This document shows, piece by piece, positions 1 through 10,686 of a DNA stretch of 64,000 bases. Source of the stretch: Zychaea mexicana (Eukaryota > Mucoromycota > Mucoromycetes > Mucorales > Lichtheimiaceae); assembly GCF_025766255.1 (NCBI RefSeq), contig NW_026516807.1, forward strand, positions 36,835 to 100,834, in the 5' to 3' direction. Position 1 is the first letter of the stretch. Each line of letters begins with the position of its first letter. The position numbers were made by a program, and so were the translations under genes. Below the pieces are notes generated by a model. The model saw only the letters and a program-made list of their open reading frames with translations, searched no databases and had not been told where the DNA came from.

Positions 1-2579
1 ACACTCTCGGCAAACCCGTTGCGTGGATACCGATTACACAGCACTAGGATACTCGTGTGATGAAGTGTGTGGCGAGTTACTAGGATGTGAAAAGCATCTT
101 TGTGAGGACAAGTGCCATTTGGGACTATGCAAACCGTGTTCTTTTCAAGAGAAACAAATGTGCTATTGTGGCAAACACGATCGTACGGCAGCATGTGGCA
201 GTGAGCGTGGCATATTGAGTGGTGATCATGTTGGATACTACGAATGTGATGATATATGTAATAGGTAAGATATTCTTCTCCTATTGGTATTTTTGGGATC
301 TACAAGAAGAAACAGTGTAACTCATTTTAAATTATTTATTAATGCATAGACCATTCAAATGCGGCCAGCATCGTTGCCAAAAGAAATGTCATGTTCAAGA
401 TAGCAAGTTAGTCACCTGCCCGTACGATCCAACCATTGTTACTACGTGTCCATGTGGAACGACCAGTATCACCAAGTTACTGGATGGAGCAAATCGAACA
501 TCCTGTACAGATCCGATACCAACCTGCACAGCTATATGCGCAAAACAATTGCCCTGTGGTCATACCTGCAATCAAACATGCCATTTAGGTGAATGTCCTC
601 CATGCGAAGAGTTAGTACAAGTACACTGTCGGTGCAAGTCGTCAACCTTCCAAGCAACATGCGCCCGTGTTTGCGAAGTTGCCGGTGGCGAACCGCCATT
701 GTGTGACAAGATCTGTCGTTCAGTGCGCAACTGCGGCCGCCATCAATGTAAAATCCAATGTTGTCCTGCGAACAAGCAAAAGGGTGCAAAGAAATCCGTT
801 CGACAATCAGGAACTGCACACGATTGCCCCGAAATATGTGGACGTAAATTGTCGTGTGGCATCCACGAGTGCAAAGAGCCTTGTCACAAGGGCCGTTGCC
901 AGCCTTGTTTAGGTAAAGTTTCAACTTTTACTATTTTAGGCTTTATGTATCATAAGCGATATGTTAACTTACATGTCTTGTTGATTGTAGAAGCGGCATT
1001 CGACGAAGTGACCTGCCACTGCGGACGAACGCGTTTGGAACCGCCCGTGCGCTGCGGCACCAAATTGCCCCCGTGCCCTCATCCATGTATTCGCGAGGCA
1101 CCTTGTGGCCACGTGCGCCTCGTGCAGCATCCATGTCACCTGGACAGCGAACCGTGCCCACCATGCGTGATGCTTGTGGCGCGAAAATGTGTGTGTGGCA
1201 AGACCGATCTCAAGAACGTCCCTTGTTACCGTGGATCCCCTCGCTGCGGCCGAGTCTGCGAGAAGCCTCTTGCATGTGGCCGTCACCGTTGCACAAAGAC
1301 CTGTCACGCCGGTCCTTGCCTTGCTGAAGGTGAAGCGTGCGTGCAAATCTGTAACGGTAAACGAGCAAAGTGCGACCATCCCTGCGCTAAGAAATGCCAC
1401 GGTCTTACTCCATGTCCTGAAAACGATCCATGCCAAACGATGGTGCAAGCGGCGTGCAAATGTGGTCAACACGCACTCCAAGTAGCGTGTAACGCAACCA
1501 GTGAAACCATGGGGTCTAAACGTGAATTGAGCTGTAACGATTTCTGTGCCAAAGTCGAAAGAAACCGCAGACTGGCGTCCGCACTTGAAATCGAACGTGA
1601 TGTTACACCGGCATCATCATCCTCCCCATCTTCGAGCGGCATCCCATTGGACGAAGCAGTTCCATCGACCGATGAACTGGGCTACTATGACGACAGTTTA
1701 TGCGAATTCTATCTCGAAAATCTAAGGTGGTGCAAGCAGATGGAAACAATGCTTATTGATTTTGTCAAGGACCAAGCCAAACATGTGCTTCATTGCAAGC
1801 CTATGAAGAGCGGCTTCCGGAAATTCATCCATCGTTATAGCGTCCATTTCAACGTTTCCACTGAATCAGTCGACCCAGAACCCTATCGCAGCGTTGTTGT
1901 TCGTAAGTCACTTGGTCAACCACGGATACCGTCACCGTTGCTTTCAGTTGCTGCACATCATCCTTCCATGAACCGACCCCCTCCTCCAAATACCACTGCT
2001 GGTGCCAAGTCATCGTCATCCAGCAAGCAGCCTGTAAATGCACTATGTCTATCGGATCTAGCCTTTGGTCTTATCAAGTCTGAACTGGATATGGAATTAG
2101 CAGAAGCCTTTGGTGATGGTCTGAAATTTACGTCGGAATGGCTTACGGACGCCGACGCAGTGCTTGTTGTTCCCACCGTGGATGACTATCCGATTGAAGA
2201 AAGGGAGGGGATCGTTTGGGAATTGAAAAAATTGGCCAAGGACAGTTTGACAGCGAGCGGGAATGCAGCTCGTATAGACTGCTGCTGGGTGGACAAGGAA
2301 GGAAAGATCACTTGGACCGAGCGTAAGCAACTTATCCGACATGAGGGTGAACTAAGCGGACACGGCAGTCAACAACAAAGACCGTCATCATCATCGAGCA
2401 ATATGTTTGACGCATTGTCATCATCTTCAGACGAAGGTTGGATGCGCGTGACCAAGGAAACAGCAGACAATGACGCCTGGGACCAAGAACCTATTGTCAA
2501 AGAAAAATCTTCAGCCGTAGCTACAGGTACCACTGCGGGTTTGACTACACCCGAAGACTGGGAAGATCTTGGCAAATAG
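1..2579 (+). CDS. FAP1: NFX1/FAP1-type zinc-finger protein with R3H domain (5' partial)
   Basis: Three exons are visible: 1-264, 350-912 and 991-2579. The intron at 265-349 splits an Arg codon; the one at 913-990 is a multiple of three long and would read through if retained. The N-terminus lies outside the window. The product is a series of NF-X1 zinc fingers, with Cys/His spacing such as CGHTCNQTCHLGEC, CGRHRCTKTCHAGPC and CDHPCAKKCHG. These are followed by a Ser-rich linker and an R3H-like single-strand nucleic-acid-binding segment (RxxxH in HRYSVHF, near 1830-1860). The C-terminal 200 residues are acidic and Ser-rich. Family knowledge: yeast FAP1 and human NFX1 are nuclear or cytoplasmic regulators with a RING-like N-terminus, and FAP1 binds FKBP12. 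The RING part is not seen here. The family call is very secure; the precise role in this fungus is inferred. Confidence 0.93.
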
Positions 2580-3106
2580 TTGAAAATATACACTCGAAAA
2601 ATAAATTTAAGATGCGAGATTTTGCAATGCTACTTGTATTTGGGGAAATTGCTAGATGCTCTGGTTAGGGAACAGAAAGTTTGGAAAATGAAAAAGGAGT
2701 AGAGGTGGGACCAATTATTATGTATGTGGAGGTATGCTACCAAAGTATGTTGTTTATCACAGCGGTTTCCCAGTAAGGTCTTGGCGCCTTGATGATATGT
2801 TATTTGCTTCTTGTGACATGGCAGTAAGCTGAAGGGGCACTCGTAACCTTAAACGCAAATTCCTTGCCAACCAGTCACTGCTACTATACCAAAGAGTGTT
2901 CCGTGGGCCTCTTTCTACAAGTGGATACATGAACTGGTCACCAACATCAATTTAATAACTGCTTGATTCCTTCACTTTAGAATGCACTGTTTTGTTGAAA
3001 TATGCGGTAGATACTTGGAATTGCTGTCAGTTGTGCTGTACTTCCGGGATTAAATACATCAGTAGTTCCGACACATTGCTTTTCAACTCATTCACATATT
3101 GAACAG
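2580..3106. other. Intergenic; nothing coding seen
   Basis: 527 bases between the zinc-finger gene and the kinase exon. I looked here for the kinase N-lobe (Gly loop, VAIK lysine, HRD) in all forward frames and found none. The last 40 bases (pyrimidine-rich, ending AACAG at 3102-3106) look like a genuine intron 3' end. Confidence 0.5.
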
Positions 3107-3469
3107 GTCAAACTCATCGACTTTGGCTCGGCTGTGCTGCTGCCTCGTCGCCAGAATGGTCAACGCAAGACGTGCCTCCATTCCAAGTTTTACGGAACTG
3201 TCTCGTTCGCATCTCCTGAAATCCTGATTGGCAAGCCCTATCAAGCAGAACCGGCCGAAGTGTGGGCCTTGGGAGTGCTGCTCTACACAATGCTGTTTGG
3301 AGAGGTCCCATTTGCCAACCCAGCTATGGCAATTGCAGGTCGATTCGCTAAGCCAAAGGTCCAGGTTTCGGTCAAGTGCATGCACCTGATCCATTGTATG
3401 CTTACCCCATCGGCATCCAAGCGCCCTACTATCCATCAGGTGCTGGCTCATCCTTGGTTACGTTCGTAA
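3107..3469 (+). pseudogene. Stranded last exon of a PAS-kinase-like Ser/Thr kinase
   Basis: Reading from the splice acceptor at 3106, the frame gives VKLIDFGSAV (DFG metal-binding motif), an activation loop, FASPEIL (APE-like motif), the αF segment VWALGVLLYTMLFGEVPF, and a C-terminal HPWLRS before the stop. This is a clean kinase C-lobe, closest by eye to PAS kinases (PSK/PASK), which share the IDFGSAV and WALGxLLYT wording. The ATP-binding N-lobe and the HRD catalytic loop are absent from the 527 bases upstream, and that gap is too short to hold them with introns. I therefore read this as a gene remnant: a final exon moved or left behind by a rearrangement, just outside the inverted duplication starting at 3915. 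The alternative is a very long intron with the remaining exons elsewhere, which the intervening FAP1-type gene makes unlikely. Confidence 0.72.
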
Positions 3470-3914
3470 ATAATTATCATCATCATCATCATCATCAACG
3501 CTTGCTTTGTTGCCTTAATTAACAACCCATCTCCACTCGCACGCACGCACACACACACCATATTCATCCATACACCTCTTCATTGCTTCCTTAATTTCAT
3601 CAATTCACACTATTAACCCCCCCTTTTTTTCCCAGTTCATATTGCATTCAACTCACTCACACATCTTTTTCACTTTACATGTTCATCTCAAACTTTAAGC
3701 TTAATTTCTTTTTCTTCCTAATACCATCATGTATCTCACATCCACACATTCACCCTGCACAACACACACAACAACACAATGCCACCCCTATTCTTTTCTG
3801 TTCTAAAAAAAAAGTAAGACCACAGATTACAAGAGCTATTTATGATTAATCAACAAACTGGGTTGCGCAATCGAAATTATTTTAATTTCTTCTTTTTTTG
3901 TTACATGTAGGCTT
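3470..3914. other. Low-complexity intergenic DNA
   Basis: Contains a CAT run (about 3476-3498), ACGC/ACAC-rich stretches, a C7-T8 run near 3617 and A-rich 3'-UTR-like sequence. No coding signal was seen. Confidence 0.5.
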
Positions 3915-4010
3915 CGAAATTCTATTTGACGTTGTATCATTTGTCCTTTAGTAAGAAAGCTCTAAGCCAGCAGAACAACTAATAAAAGCACGTGAAAAAA
4001 GGAAACTTGC

Positions 4011-4158
4011 CTCTTCTTGCCCAATGTGGCGGCCACTCGTGATGTACACCTTAGGGCCGCGGTCTTCTCCGACGACCCTTTCATCCTTGTACTTTCGTAC
4101 TAGTGCCACTGTTCCTTGCGTGTTGCCGTACATCAAGTTACATCGCTTATCCAAGTTG
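4011..4158 (-). pseudogene. Mei2-type RRM gene, single remaining exon
   Basis: The minus strand reads YGNTQGTVALVRKYKDERVV and then YITSGRHIGQEE. This is the end of the C-terminal RRM of Mei2-like RNA-binding proteins, and it is nearly identical to the exon at 55605-55761 in the right arm. Upstream exons are missing: the sequence jumps at GAACCG to a segment that lies 619 bp away in the right arm. The terminal exon is also deleted, so this copy cannot make the conserved domain. Confidence 0.8.
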
Positions 4159-4437
4159 AACCGGTTCGGAGAGAGCAAGAGCAAGAGAGACAGAGCTATC
4201 AAAAAAAAAAAAGAAGAGACTCGATCGTGAGTAATCAATAGCACAGTCATCATCATCTTTGACACACACCATGTACACTCTTGCTTCTCTCCTTTAACCG
4301 GTTCAGAGAGAGCAAGAGCAAGAGACAGAGCTATCAAAAAAAAAAAAAAGAAGAGGCTCGATCGTGAGTAATCAATAGCACAGTCATCATCATCTTTGAC
4401 ACACACCATGTACACTCTTGCTTCTCTCCTCCTTTAA
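4159..4437. repeat. Tandem duplication of about 138 bp (two units)
   Basis: Unit 1 is 4159-4296 and unit 2 is 4297-4437. Both start at an ACCGGTTC sequence, run through GAGAGAGCAAGAGCAAGAG and a poly-A tract, and end at CTTGCTTCTCTCC. The right arm has this block once (about 54850-54991), so the duplication arose in the left arm after the arms separated. Confidence 0.8.
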
Positions 4438-5935
4438 AGCAGTAACCGGGCGAGGCCGAGGAGGAGACGGCTATAGAAATGAAAGAAAGCAAGAGATTTG
4501 ATCGTGAGTCGTCGTGATACTTCTTGACAGACATGCACACTACCACACGCACGGCCATGCGATGGATCCCGTTTCCCAAGAGTTATACGTACAGTTGGTG
4601 ACGAGGAGGAGAAGGAGAAAGAGAAGGAGAAAGAAGCGGAAGAGAAGAGGCCAAAGAACTATGGATGGGTGGGTACGCGTACCTTTTTATACAAGACTCG
4701 TTGTGAATAATTGGAAAATCGATTAGATTCTTTGGCAATTGCGTGATTTGTCTGTTGTCCAATAGCCAAACGAGCGCATAGGCGATGAGGTCAACATTAA
4801 GAAAGAGCACAATGCATGTTTCAGTCAACAGTGCGGCAGAAAAACGATCGTTTTTCATTGACCATTCTACATTATTAGCTATAGTGTCGTCGTTTATTAT
4901 TCGAGGATTGTATCAATATTGGCATCATTCTATAGCCACGGCTCTGCTCTACATGAATCTTTCTTTGCTGAATGACGAACATAGTCAGTTTATATGAAAA
5001 GGAAGGAAGAAGAGGTCACTGTCGCAACTGACACGAACCAACTGCATGCTTCAGATTCGATTGTTGGAGAAACAAGTTTTAGACACGGTGAAGGGAAACC
5101 TGGCATCGTCTTTTTAAGACTAGGCAATTTCCAAAGCAATATTCCGCCGCAATTATCGTCGTAATTGTACATGATATTAGTATCATGTTAAAGCTAAAGA
5201 CCTGCCCTTTCTTTTGATAACCTATTGCTAATGTGTCATGAATGGATAAAGAATGAACGGGAAGGAGTAAAGAGTTTGTACAGGACTCGTGGGAAGGCAA
5301 GTTCCCGATGCATGAATTTCCTGCAATTGCTTCCGCTGCACACAAGTACGGGAAAACATTGACGCGTTTGTTGTATAGAAAATGATCGTGCTATTTTGTG
5401 CGCTGTAGCATTCAAGCCAAAATTAATGAGAGTGTTATCCTCCCAGTAAGGAGGATAAAGGTACCCGACGAAGGGTTATGGTGTCGCATCAAAAGTTGAG
5501 AGGCTAAATCAATATGAAGTCACTGCGCTCAATTTAATAGTAACACTGCTCAAAAGAAAGAGTATGTGGCAATTTGCGGTATACTACGCTAATATTTCCC
5601 TGGGACAAAAAGACTTTATATAAGCTTAGTTGTATGTCATGGTTGTTGAGGGACCAACCCTAAGCTTTTGCCTCTCAATGTGACACTTGATTATATAGAC
5701 GTGGAATATCATGCGTAAAAAAGGTACATCTCGGATTTTGCGTATGACTATTGCAATTGCGTTACCGTCGACAGTGACGATAATGAAGTCCACCAAGTTA
5801 TCGCTGAAAGATCAATTCTCTGACGCGTTCGTTCTGTGTGATTAGTTTTAAAGTTATAAAAGCTAGTTGATGTGGACGTTTTTCCTAAGTACAGCAAGTT
5901 GGCATTTTTAATTTTCAAACCCATACTATGTATTT

Positions 5936-7580
5936 CGTCTTATCCATGTTATTCCATCTATTTGCATCATGGCTCTTCCGCACAAAAATCACACCCGGCA
6001 GGGTACAAGCCCTGCCTCACCCCAATCGCCCCCAAAACCGCAAAAACTCAACGTTCCTCGACTTTCATACGCCAAAGTCGTTCAGAAACATCGACAGTCG
6101 CTCATGCGACAAGAATCAGAGACTAGAGAATTGCTTGACGATAAAAACAACACCCGCACTACTCGGGTTATCCATTCCAACATCTGGCGTGTTGGTGGAT
6201 CACCCGCCTCAGCAGACAGTGTCTACTTCGACGTTAGTAGCCGTACCGAACCAATCCCGCGTATTCTTGCCACCATCAACCAGCAGTTCCCCGAGAATTG
6301 TGGTGCGCAATCAATCCAAGAAGGCTCTCGCGTTATCATCGAGCTCTACTCTGAGGACCCGGAAGTGATTCAAGCTGCCTTAACCCAAGGACTTCACTTT
6401 AAAGACGGCGTTATCATTCTCGCCTGCAACACTCTATCAGGAGATGCCCAGATCAAGAAAGTGCACCTATCCCATCTCCCCTACAGGAACCACACTGCAT
6501 TAGTCGCGGGCGTATACGGCAAGGTATTAGACTGCGGCATCTATTGAGACGCCGTGTCCGGCATGTACCTAGGCAATGGCTTCGCGGTGCTGGACCGCCA
6601 ACCTATACGAGATGAGCAACCTTACTATGACCTCGCACACCGTGTTCAATGGGAAACAACTGAAGAGTGCTTCTACGCCACCTGGGCCTCCATGGCTCTA
6701 CATTGCTCGCGTTGCCACAAACCCGACCACCATGTTCGCATCTGCCCGGAACGCCCTCAGGCATATCGTGCCTGCTGGACCTGCGGACATGTCGGGCACA
6801 TTTCGGCCGGCTGCCCGGACAACCCCAACAGCTACAAAGGGAAAACTAACAAGCGTCGCCGCAACGCCGACCGTCAGACCAAGAGTACCATCTCTATCAC
6901 CGCCCAGGCTACAGACAACAGCAAAGTAGTAGCACAGCGTAACACCGATTCTACCGATGTGAGTCATAAGGTCAGCAAGGCTACTGTCGTGCAAGAGCCA
7001 GAACACACCACCACGGATCCCTCTGATACTGAAATGCACATATCCGACGGGAGCTCCGTCTCCGATTCCGATTCGCTTTACAACGTGGGTAGCGACACAG
7101 AGGAAGGCGAACATACCTCTGTCCCACGTCCACAAGCTACTGTCGAAGTAGTCGATGCTGCCCTACTCAATATCGAACAAGAAAAGGCTGCACGTCCTGA
7201 TGCTTACCGTATTTGGGCCGATCAATTCGAAACCAAAGAAGCGTCGCCATCCTGGTACAAGGCATGGCCCATGTCTGCACACAATCGCTCGGTCCTCGAA
7301 TCCATGTCTCACCGTGATCAAATGACTTTGCTCGCCTTATTGGAAGCACGTGTCACACCACCAACGGCATACAAGACGCGCAGTAACCGACAAGTTATGC
7401 TGACCGACAACGCAGATAAAGCTATCACTACTAGTACGCCTGGGTCGTCGTCTCACTAAGACGCGACCCAACGACTTTACGTATCCCATTTGCCAAACAT
7501 CCAATCATCCATAATCACGATCAAAAACAATATACTCAAATTATGCGCGTTAAACTGCAACAGTTTACGCAAAACAAACA
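5936..7580 (+). mobile_element. Non-LTR retrotransposon (LINE) fragment, left copy
   Basis: Contains ORF1 (5969-7459) with two CCHC zinc knuckles. After a short spacer comes the beginning of an ORF2 apurinic-endonuclease-like domain: the frame at 7532-7579 reads LKLCALNCNSLRKTN, the typical first β-strand of LINE endonucleases. The element stops there and is joined directly to a MULE transposon in the opposite orientation, so the endonuclease and reverse transcriptase are missing. A near-identical copy of the ORF1 part sits inverted at 47471-48653. Confidence 0.8.
5969..7459 (+). pseudogene. LINE ORF1 (RNA-binding, CCHC knuckles) split by an in-frame TGA
   Basis: The start ATG at 5969 opens MALPHKNHTRQG. 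About 190 residues follow with an RRM-like globular stretch (for example IPRILATINQQFPENC and DGVIILACNTLSGDAQIK), then TGA at 6545-6547. The same frame continues at 6554 with two zinc knuckles, CSRCHKPDHHVRIC and CWTCGHVGHISAGC, each CX2CX4HX4C. A Ser/Asp-rich acidic stretch and a C-terminal helical tail complete it. The pre-stop and post-stop parts are clearly one ancestral protein. The TGA is present at the same place in the right-arm copy. This copy also lacks 18 nt (IINSLS) just before the stop. Family role: nucleic-acid chaperone of the retrotransposition RNP. Either a fixed nonsense mutation or a readthrough stop could explain the TGA. Confidence 0.82.
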
Positions 7581-9043
7581 ATCCCGACTCGAGCCTCGTC
7601 TGAAATATTTTGCGGTCTTGCTGTTTTGGGTTCTGCTAAGCGTTCCTTCACCGAGCGAACGAGATGCCACAGACATAGTCTAAGCACTCTCCTATTTGTC
7701 CAGACTGCTTCTATAGCACAGATCTGTCCCCAGTCCTTGTCCGTAAACATGAACTTGGGTTGAAGACCAGCTTGCTTTAAGCATGCAAAAAATTCGGCAA
7801 TAACACCAACACGAAATGTGTCATCCTCGCCATCGTTTACTAGCTGACTCTGTGGTGTAAGCTTCAGAAGCATGTATGCAATCGGAAACCCGGCACCGTT
7901 TACAGTTGCGACTATCCCAAATAGTTCGTATCCTGCTCGGTTTGTTTTGTATGTAGAATCGACATGGTATTCCTCTGCTAGTTGCTGTGATCCGCAAATT
8001 ACATCAAATAATGGCATGGTAAAACCAATAGCCGAGTAATTGCTTTGTGCTGAGGTGAAAATCTGTTTATTGGTTATTGAATTTTATTGATTATATTATA
8101 AGTGGTTCTTGTCTATTTCTCAACGCGTTAAAGTGATTGTATACACGATCCTCACATGTATTAAATATTAAGTAGTAGGGACATTTTGACATACCTTACG
8201 GACACCCTTGTCAGCGGCTCTGTCGACGAGCATCTCTGCCGATCTGAACTGGTTGTTGTGCAGTGTATATTGGTCTTGGATCGACTGGCACGCCCAGTAA
8301 TACACTTGCCCCTGCGTTATTCTTGTCGCTTCTTGTTGAAACTGACGGATAATGTTACGATGCAGCTGTTGTGCATCCAAGTCGATGGCATTTGCAGCGA
8401 TGTATGCACGTACATTTTGCGGGACGGCGTAATTTTCGACGGCAGGTGCAGCCCTATGCCCACAGGAGTGTTCGATATTCAAGTGAAAGTAACCATTCAC
8501 TCTATCGACCATGCCGCTGATGCGGCCATTGCACAAGAAAGTTGCCATACGCCGATACAATCGTAAACGAATGGCAGCTTGACCCTGCACATCAAAATCT
8601 TGCGAGCATCGAAAAAGGAAAGAATAGCCGAACTTTCTTCGTGGTTCTGTTCGGTATGCTTCGTAGTAATGGTATCCGTCAACAGCCTGGATACGATCGC
8701 GGATGTTGATCACAAGTTGCGAATCTGACAACGCCAACATATCGTCGTCAAGTTGCACATACGCGTCGAGGCTGTAATCTTCGAGACTGTCGGCTACGTT
8801 CCTCAAACTTTGACGCGAAGGAATCATGTCGAGTACTTCGTCCACTGTCAGGAGTAACTGCTCTGCGATTGGTTTACCGACGTCACTTTGGCGTTCAATG
8901 CATTTTCTACACGTGTTGTAATCTTGTCTATTGCCAACAAAAAATAGCAAAGGGCGATAAGATTTGCAATTACTGCATCTTTTCAATTGAGGTTGCTCGG
9001 GTGTTTCTTGGGATTGGATTTGTTGCTGATTTTGCGGTTCCAT
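7580..9043 (-). pseudogene. MULE transposase, missing its C-terminal part
   Basis: Two exons, 9043-8195 and 8062 to about 7580, are joined in phase 0 (donor AAG|GTATGT, acceptor AACAG|ATT). The chosen start opens MEPQNQQQ; a longer in-frame extension runs through the terminal-repeat sequence and looks fortuitous. The N-terminus has a CX2C...CX2C zinc-ribbon-like motif (CSNCKSYRP and CRKC). Exon 2 is a MULE transposase core: the first catalytic Asp in HVDSTYKTNRAGYELFG, the second in MFTDKDWGQICAIEAVW, then LRLCLWHLVRSVKERL. The third acidic residue and the C-terminus would lie beyond the break, so the protein is predicted inactive. Function known from the family: cut-and-paste transposition through terminal inverted repeats. 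Confidence 0.82.
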
Positions 9044-9081
9044 TTTGAGGAAGAAGTTAAAAAACCCAAAACTACCCAAAA

Positions 9082-9171
9082 CTGAAAAACGGGATTTTGG
9101 TTCGGTTATATGATTGACCGTTCGGAGAAAGTAATTTCCGAAATCCGTTTCCGTGATTTTTTTGAAACGGC
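9082..9171. repeat. 90-bp palindromic MULE terminus, also found solo at 58124
   Basis: The two copies are about 95% identical and in the same orientation. Internally AAACGGATTT(T/C)GG pairs with CCGAAATCCGTTT, and CGGTTA pairs with TAACCG, which gives nested hairpins. The position 39 bp upstream of the transposase ATG fits a terminal inverted repeat that also carries the promoter. Confidence 0.8.
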
Positions 9172-9334
9172 AAGGGCTAGTGGCTCTGGTGGCTTGCCCT
9201 AATTTTTCTTCTTCTGGCTGACTTTTTTTTTTTTTTTTTTTGTGACGGTCCATGCCTTTTTAAAAATCAAATTTTTTCTTGACTTGTATGAACTTCCTCT
9301 TTTTAGCGTCAACCGTTTAAGTTCTTATTTCAAA

Positions 9335-10151
9335 ATGGGTCGTATGGTAAGGACAAAAAACGTTATAAAGTGTTCATTTCAATAATATACTTACATTGTA
9401 TGCTATTTGTTGTATTAGTACTGTGCTGGCAAGGGTATCTCTGGTAGTGCCCTCCCCTACCGTCGCTCTTCCCCCTCGTGGTTGAAGGTAAAAGCTTTTC
9501 TTGTTTTCTTTTTTGCCGATTGGGAAGAGAAACTAAAAAAAAAAAAAAAACCAACTTATATACATTTCAATTAGACCAACTCTGAGGAAGTTGCCGATCT
9601 CATCTGCAAGAACGCCAAGAAGGGTCTTTCCCCTGCCCAGATTGGCTTGATCCTCCGTGACTCCCACGGCATTCCCCAGGTCAAGTCCGTCACTGGCAAC
9701 AAGATTGTCCGTATCTTGAAGGCCAACGGTCTCGCTCCCGAGATCCCTGAGGACTTGTACCACCTCATCAAGAAGTCGGTCACCATCCGCAAGCACATGG
9801 AGCGCAACCGCAAGGACAAGGACTCCAAGTACCGCTTGATCTTGGTCGAGTCGCGTATCCACCGTCTCGCACGTTACTACAAGACCGCTGGCCAGTTGCC
9901 CCCCAACTGGAAATAGTATCCTTTTTTGAATTCAAACGCTGCACGCATGATGCTATGGTGCAAATAAGAAAGTGTGTGTGTGTGTGTGGGTTGGGGTGAA
10001 AAAAGAAGCTTTTCTGCCTATATCGGACATTACGTCAGAGTTCAGCGAAAAAAAAATAGCTTTGCTCGGTAAATGTCTACCTTGACCACTCTATCTGCTT
10101 TTCTTTCTTTCTAATAGTGAGTCTGCTACTGCCTCTACTTTGGTTGCCTAA
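9335..10151 (+). CDS. RPS13: 40S ribosomal protein S13 (uS15)
   Basis: Four exons, 9335-9346, 9419-9487, 9575-9915 and 10118-10151, give 151 residues, the standard length. The first exon codes only MGRM. The third carries the uS15 core (for example [17 protein letters not shown] and [19 protein letters not shown]). The last exon supplies the conserved tail [11 protein letters not shown]; its first codon TAT is split TA|T across the final intron. Without that intron the protein would stop early at PPNWK. uS15 is a primary rRNA-binding protein of the small subunit and contacts helix 22 and inter-subunit bridges. A truncated MULE transposon ends about 165 bp upstream, so the promoter is compact, with poly-T and GCCCTAATTTTT sequences. 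The exon-2 start (YCAGKGIS, where most species have H-x-x-GKG) is the least certain part. Confidence 0.96.
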
Positions 10152-10686
10152 GCAAGTCATTTGGACCTGGTCCCAACTGGATAGTTGTACCTTTTTTTTG
10201 TGTACAAGCCCTCAATGTTGGCGACTGTAATAAACGAAGACTTTTCGTCAAGTGATATCAGGTTTCTTTTTTTTTTATTCTTGTGCGTCGTGGTATAAAA
10301 TACATCTCAGGGTGTGAGTCAAGGGGTAAAGGGATTAGATAAGATCAGTGAGTGGTTTTTGCGCGCATGTATCCTGTGATGACAGCTAATCTTGAAGACC
10401 CGAATTGTTGTATGTGGGTTTCTCAATTGTATTCACACTGCCTGAGGATATTGCGCAATACACTGCTTGTTTCTTTCATAGTAGTACGTTAAGATAGTGA
10501 GTGTCAACACACCAATGAACGAAATAAAATGTGGTTTTTTATATGTGCTTATGTGTGCACGGATTCGATGAAGTATGCAAATTGTACAAAAGTATATATA
10601 GATGGGAGAGGGGGATATGTTTGTGAAGGGGATGATGTTGTTGTTTTTGTATATCGTCGTCTTATATCTCTCGAGTCCAGCACTGC
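10152..10686. other. Convergent 3' region
   Basis: Lies between the stop codons of RPS13 and the minus-strand RNA-binding protein. AATAAA-like A-rich sequence occurs near 10230 and 10525. No coding signal was seen. Confidence 0.5.

Larger units (their letters stand above)
3915..7091. repeat. Left arm of a large inverted duplication
   Basis: Reading 3915-7091 on the minus strand gives the same sequence as parts of 47471-56062 on the plus strand. Matching blocks are 3915-4158 with 55605-56062, 4297-5935 with 53395-54991, and 5934-7091 with 47471-48653. Where the arms overlap they differ by only a few percent, so the event is recent. Relative to the right arm, this arm lacks the 4.7-kb Crypton, about 619 bp containing the upstream Mei2 exons, and about 200 bp with the Mei2 terminal exon. 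It also carries a tandem duplication of about 138 bp. It ends within LINE ORF1 on the 7-kb side. Confidence 0.92.
7580..9171 (-). mobile_element. MULE (Mutator-like) DNA transposon, truncated at its 3' side
   Basis: The minus-strand transposase gene lies directly inside a palindrome-rich terminal sequence (9082-9171). The opposite end of the element is gone: the transposase frame runs into LINE ORF2 sequence near 7580. The intact end sits about 165 bp from the RPS13 start codon, so the element occupies the upstream region of a ribosomal protein gene. Confidence 0.75.
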
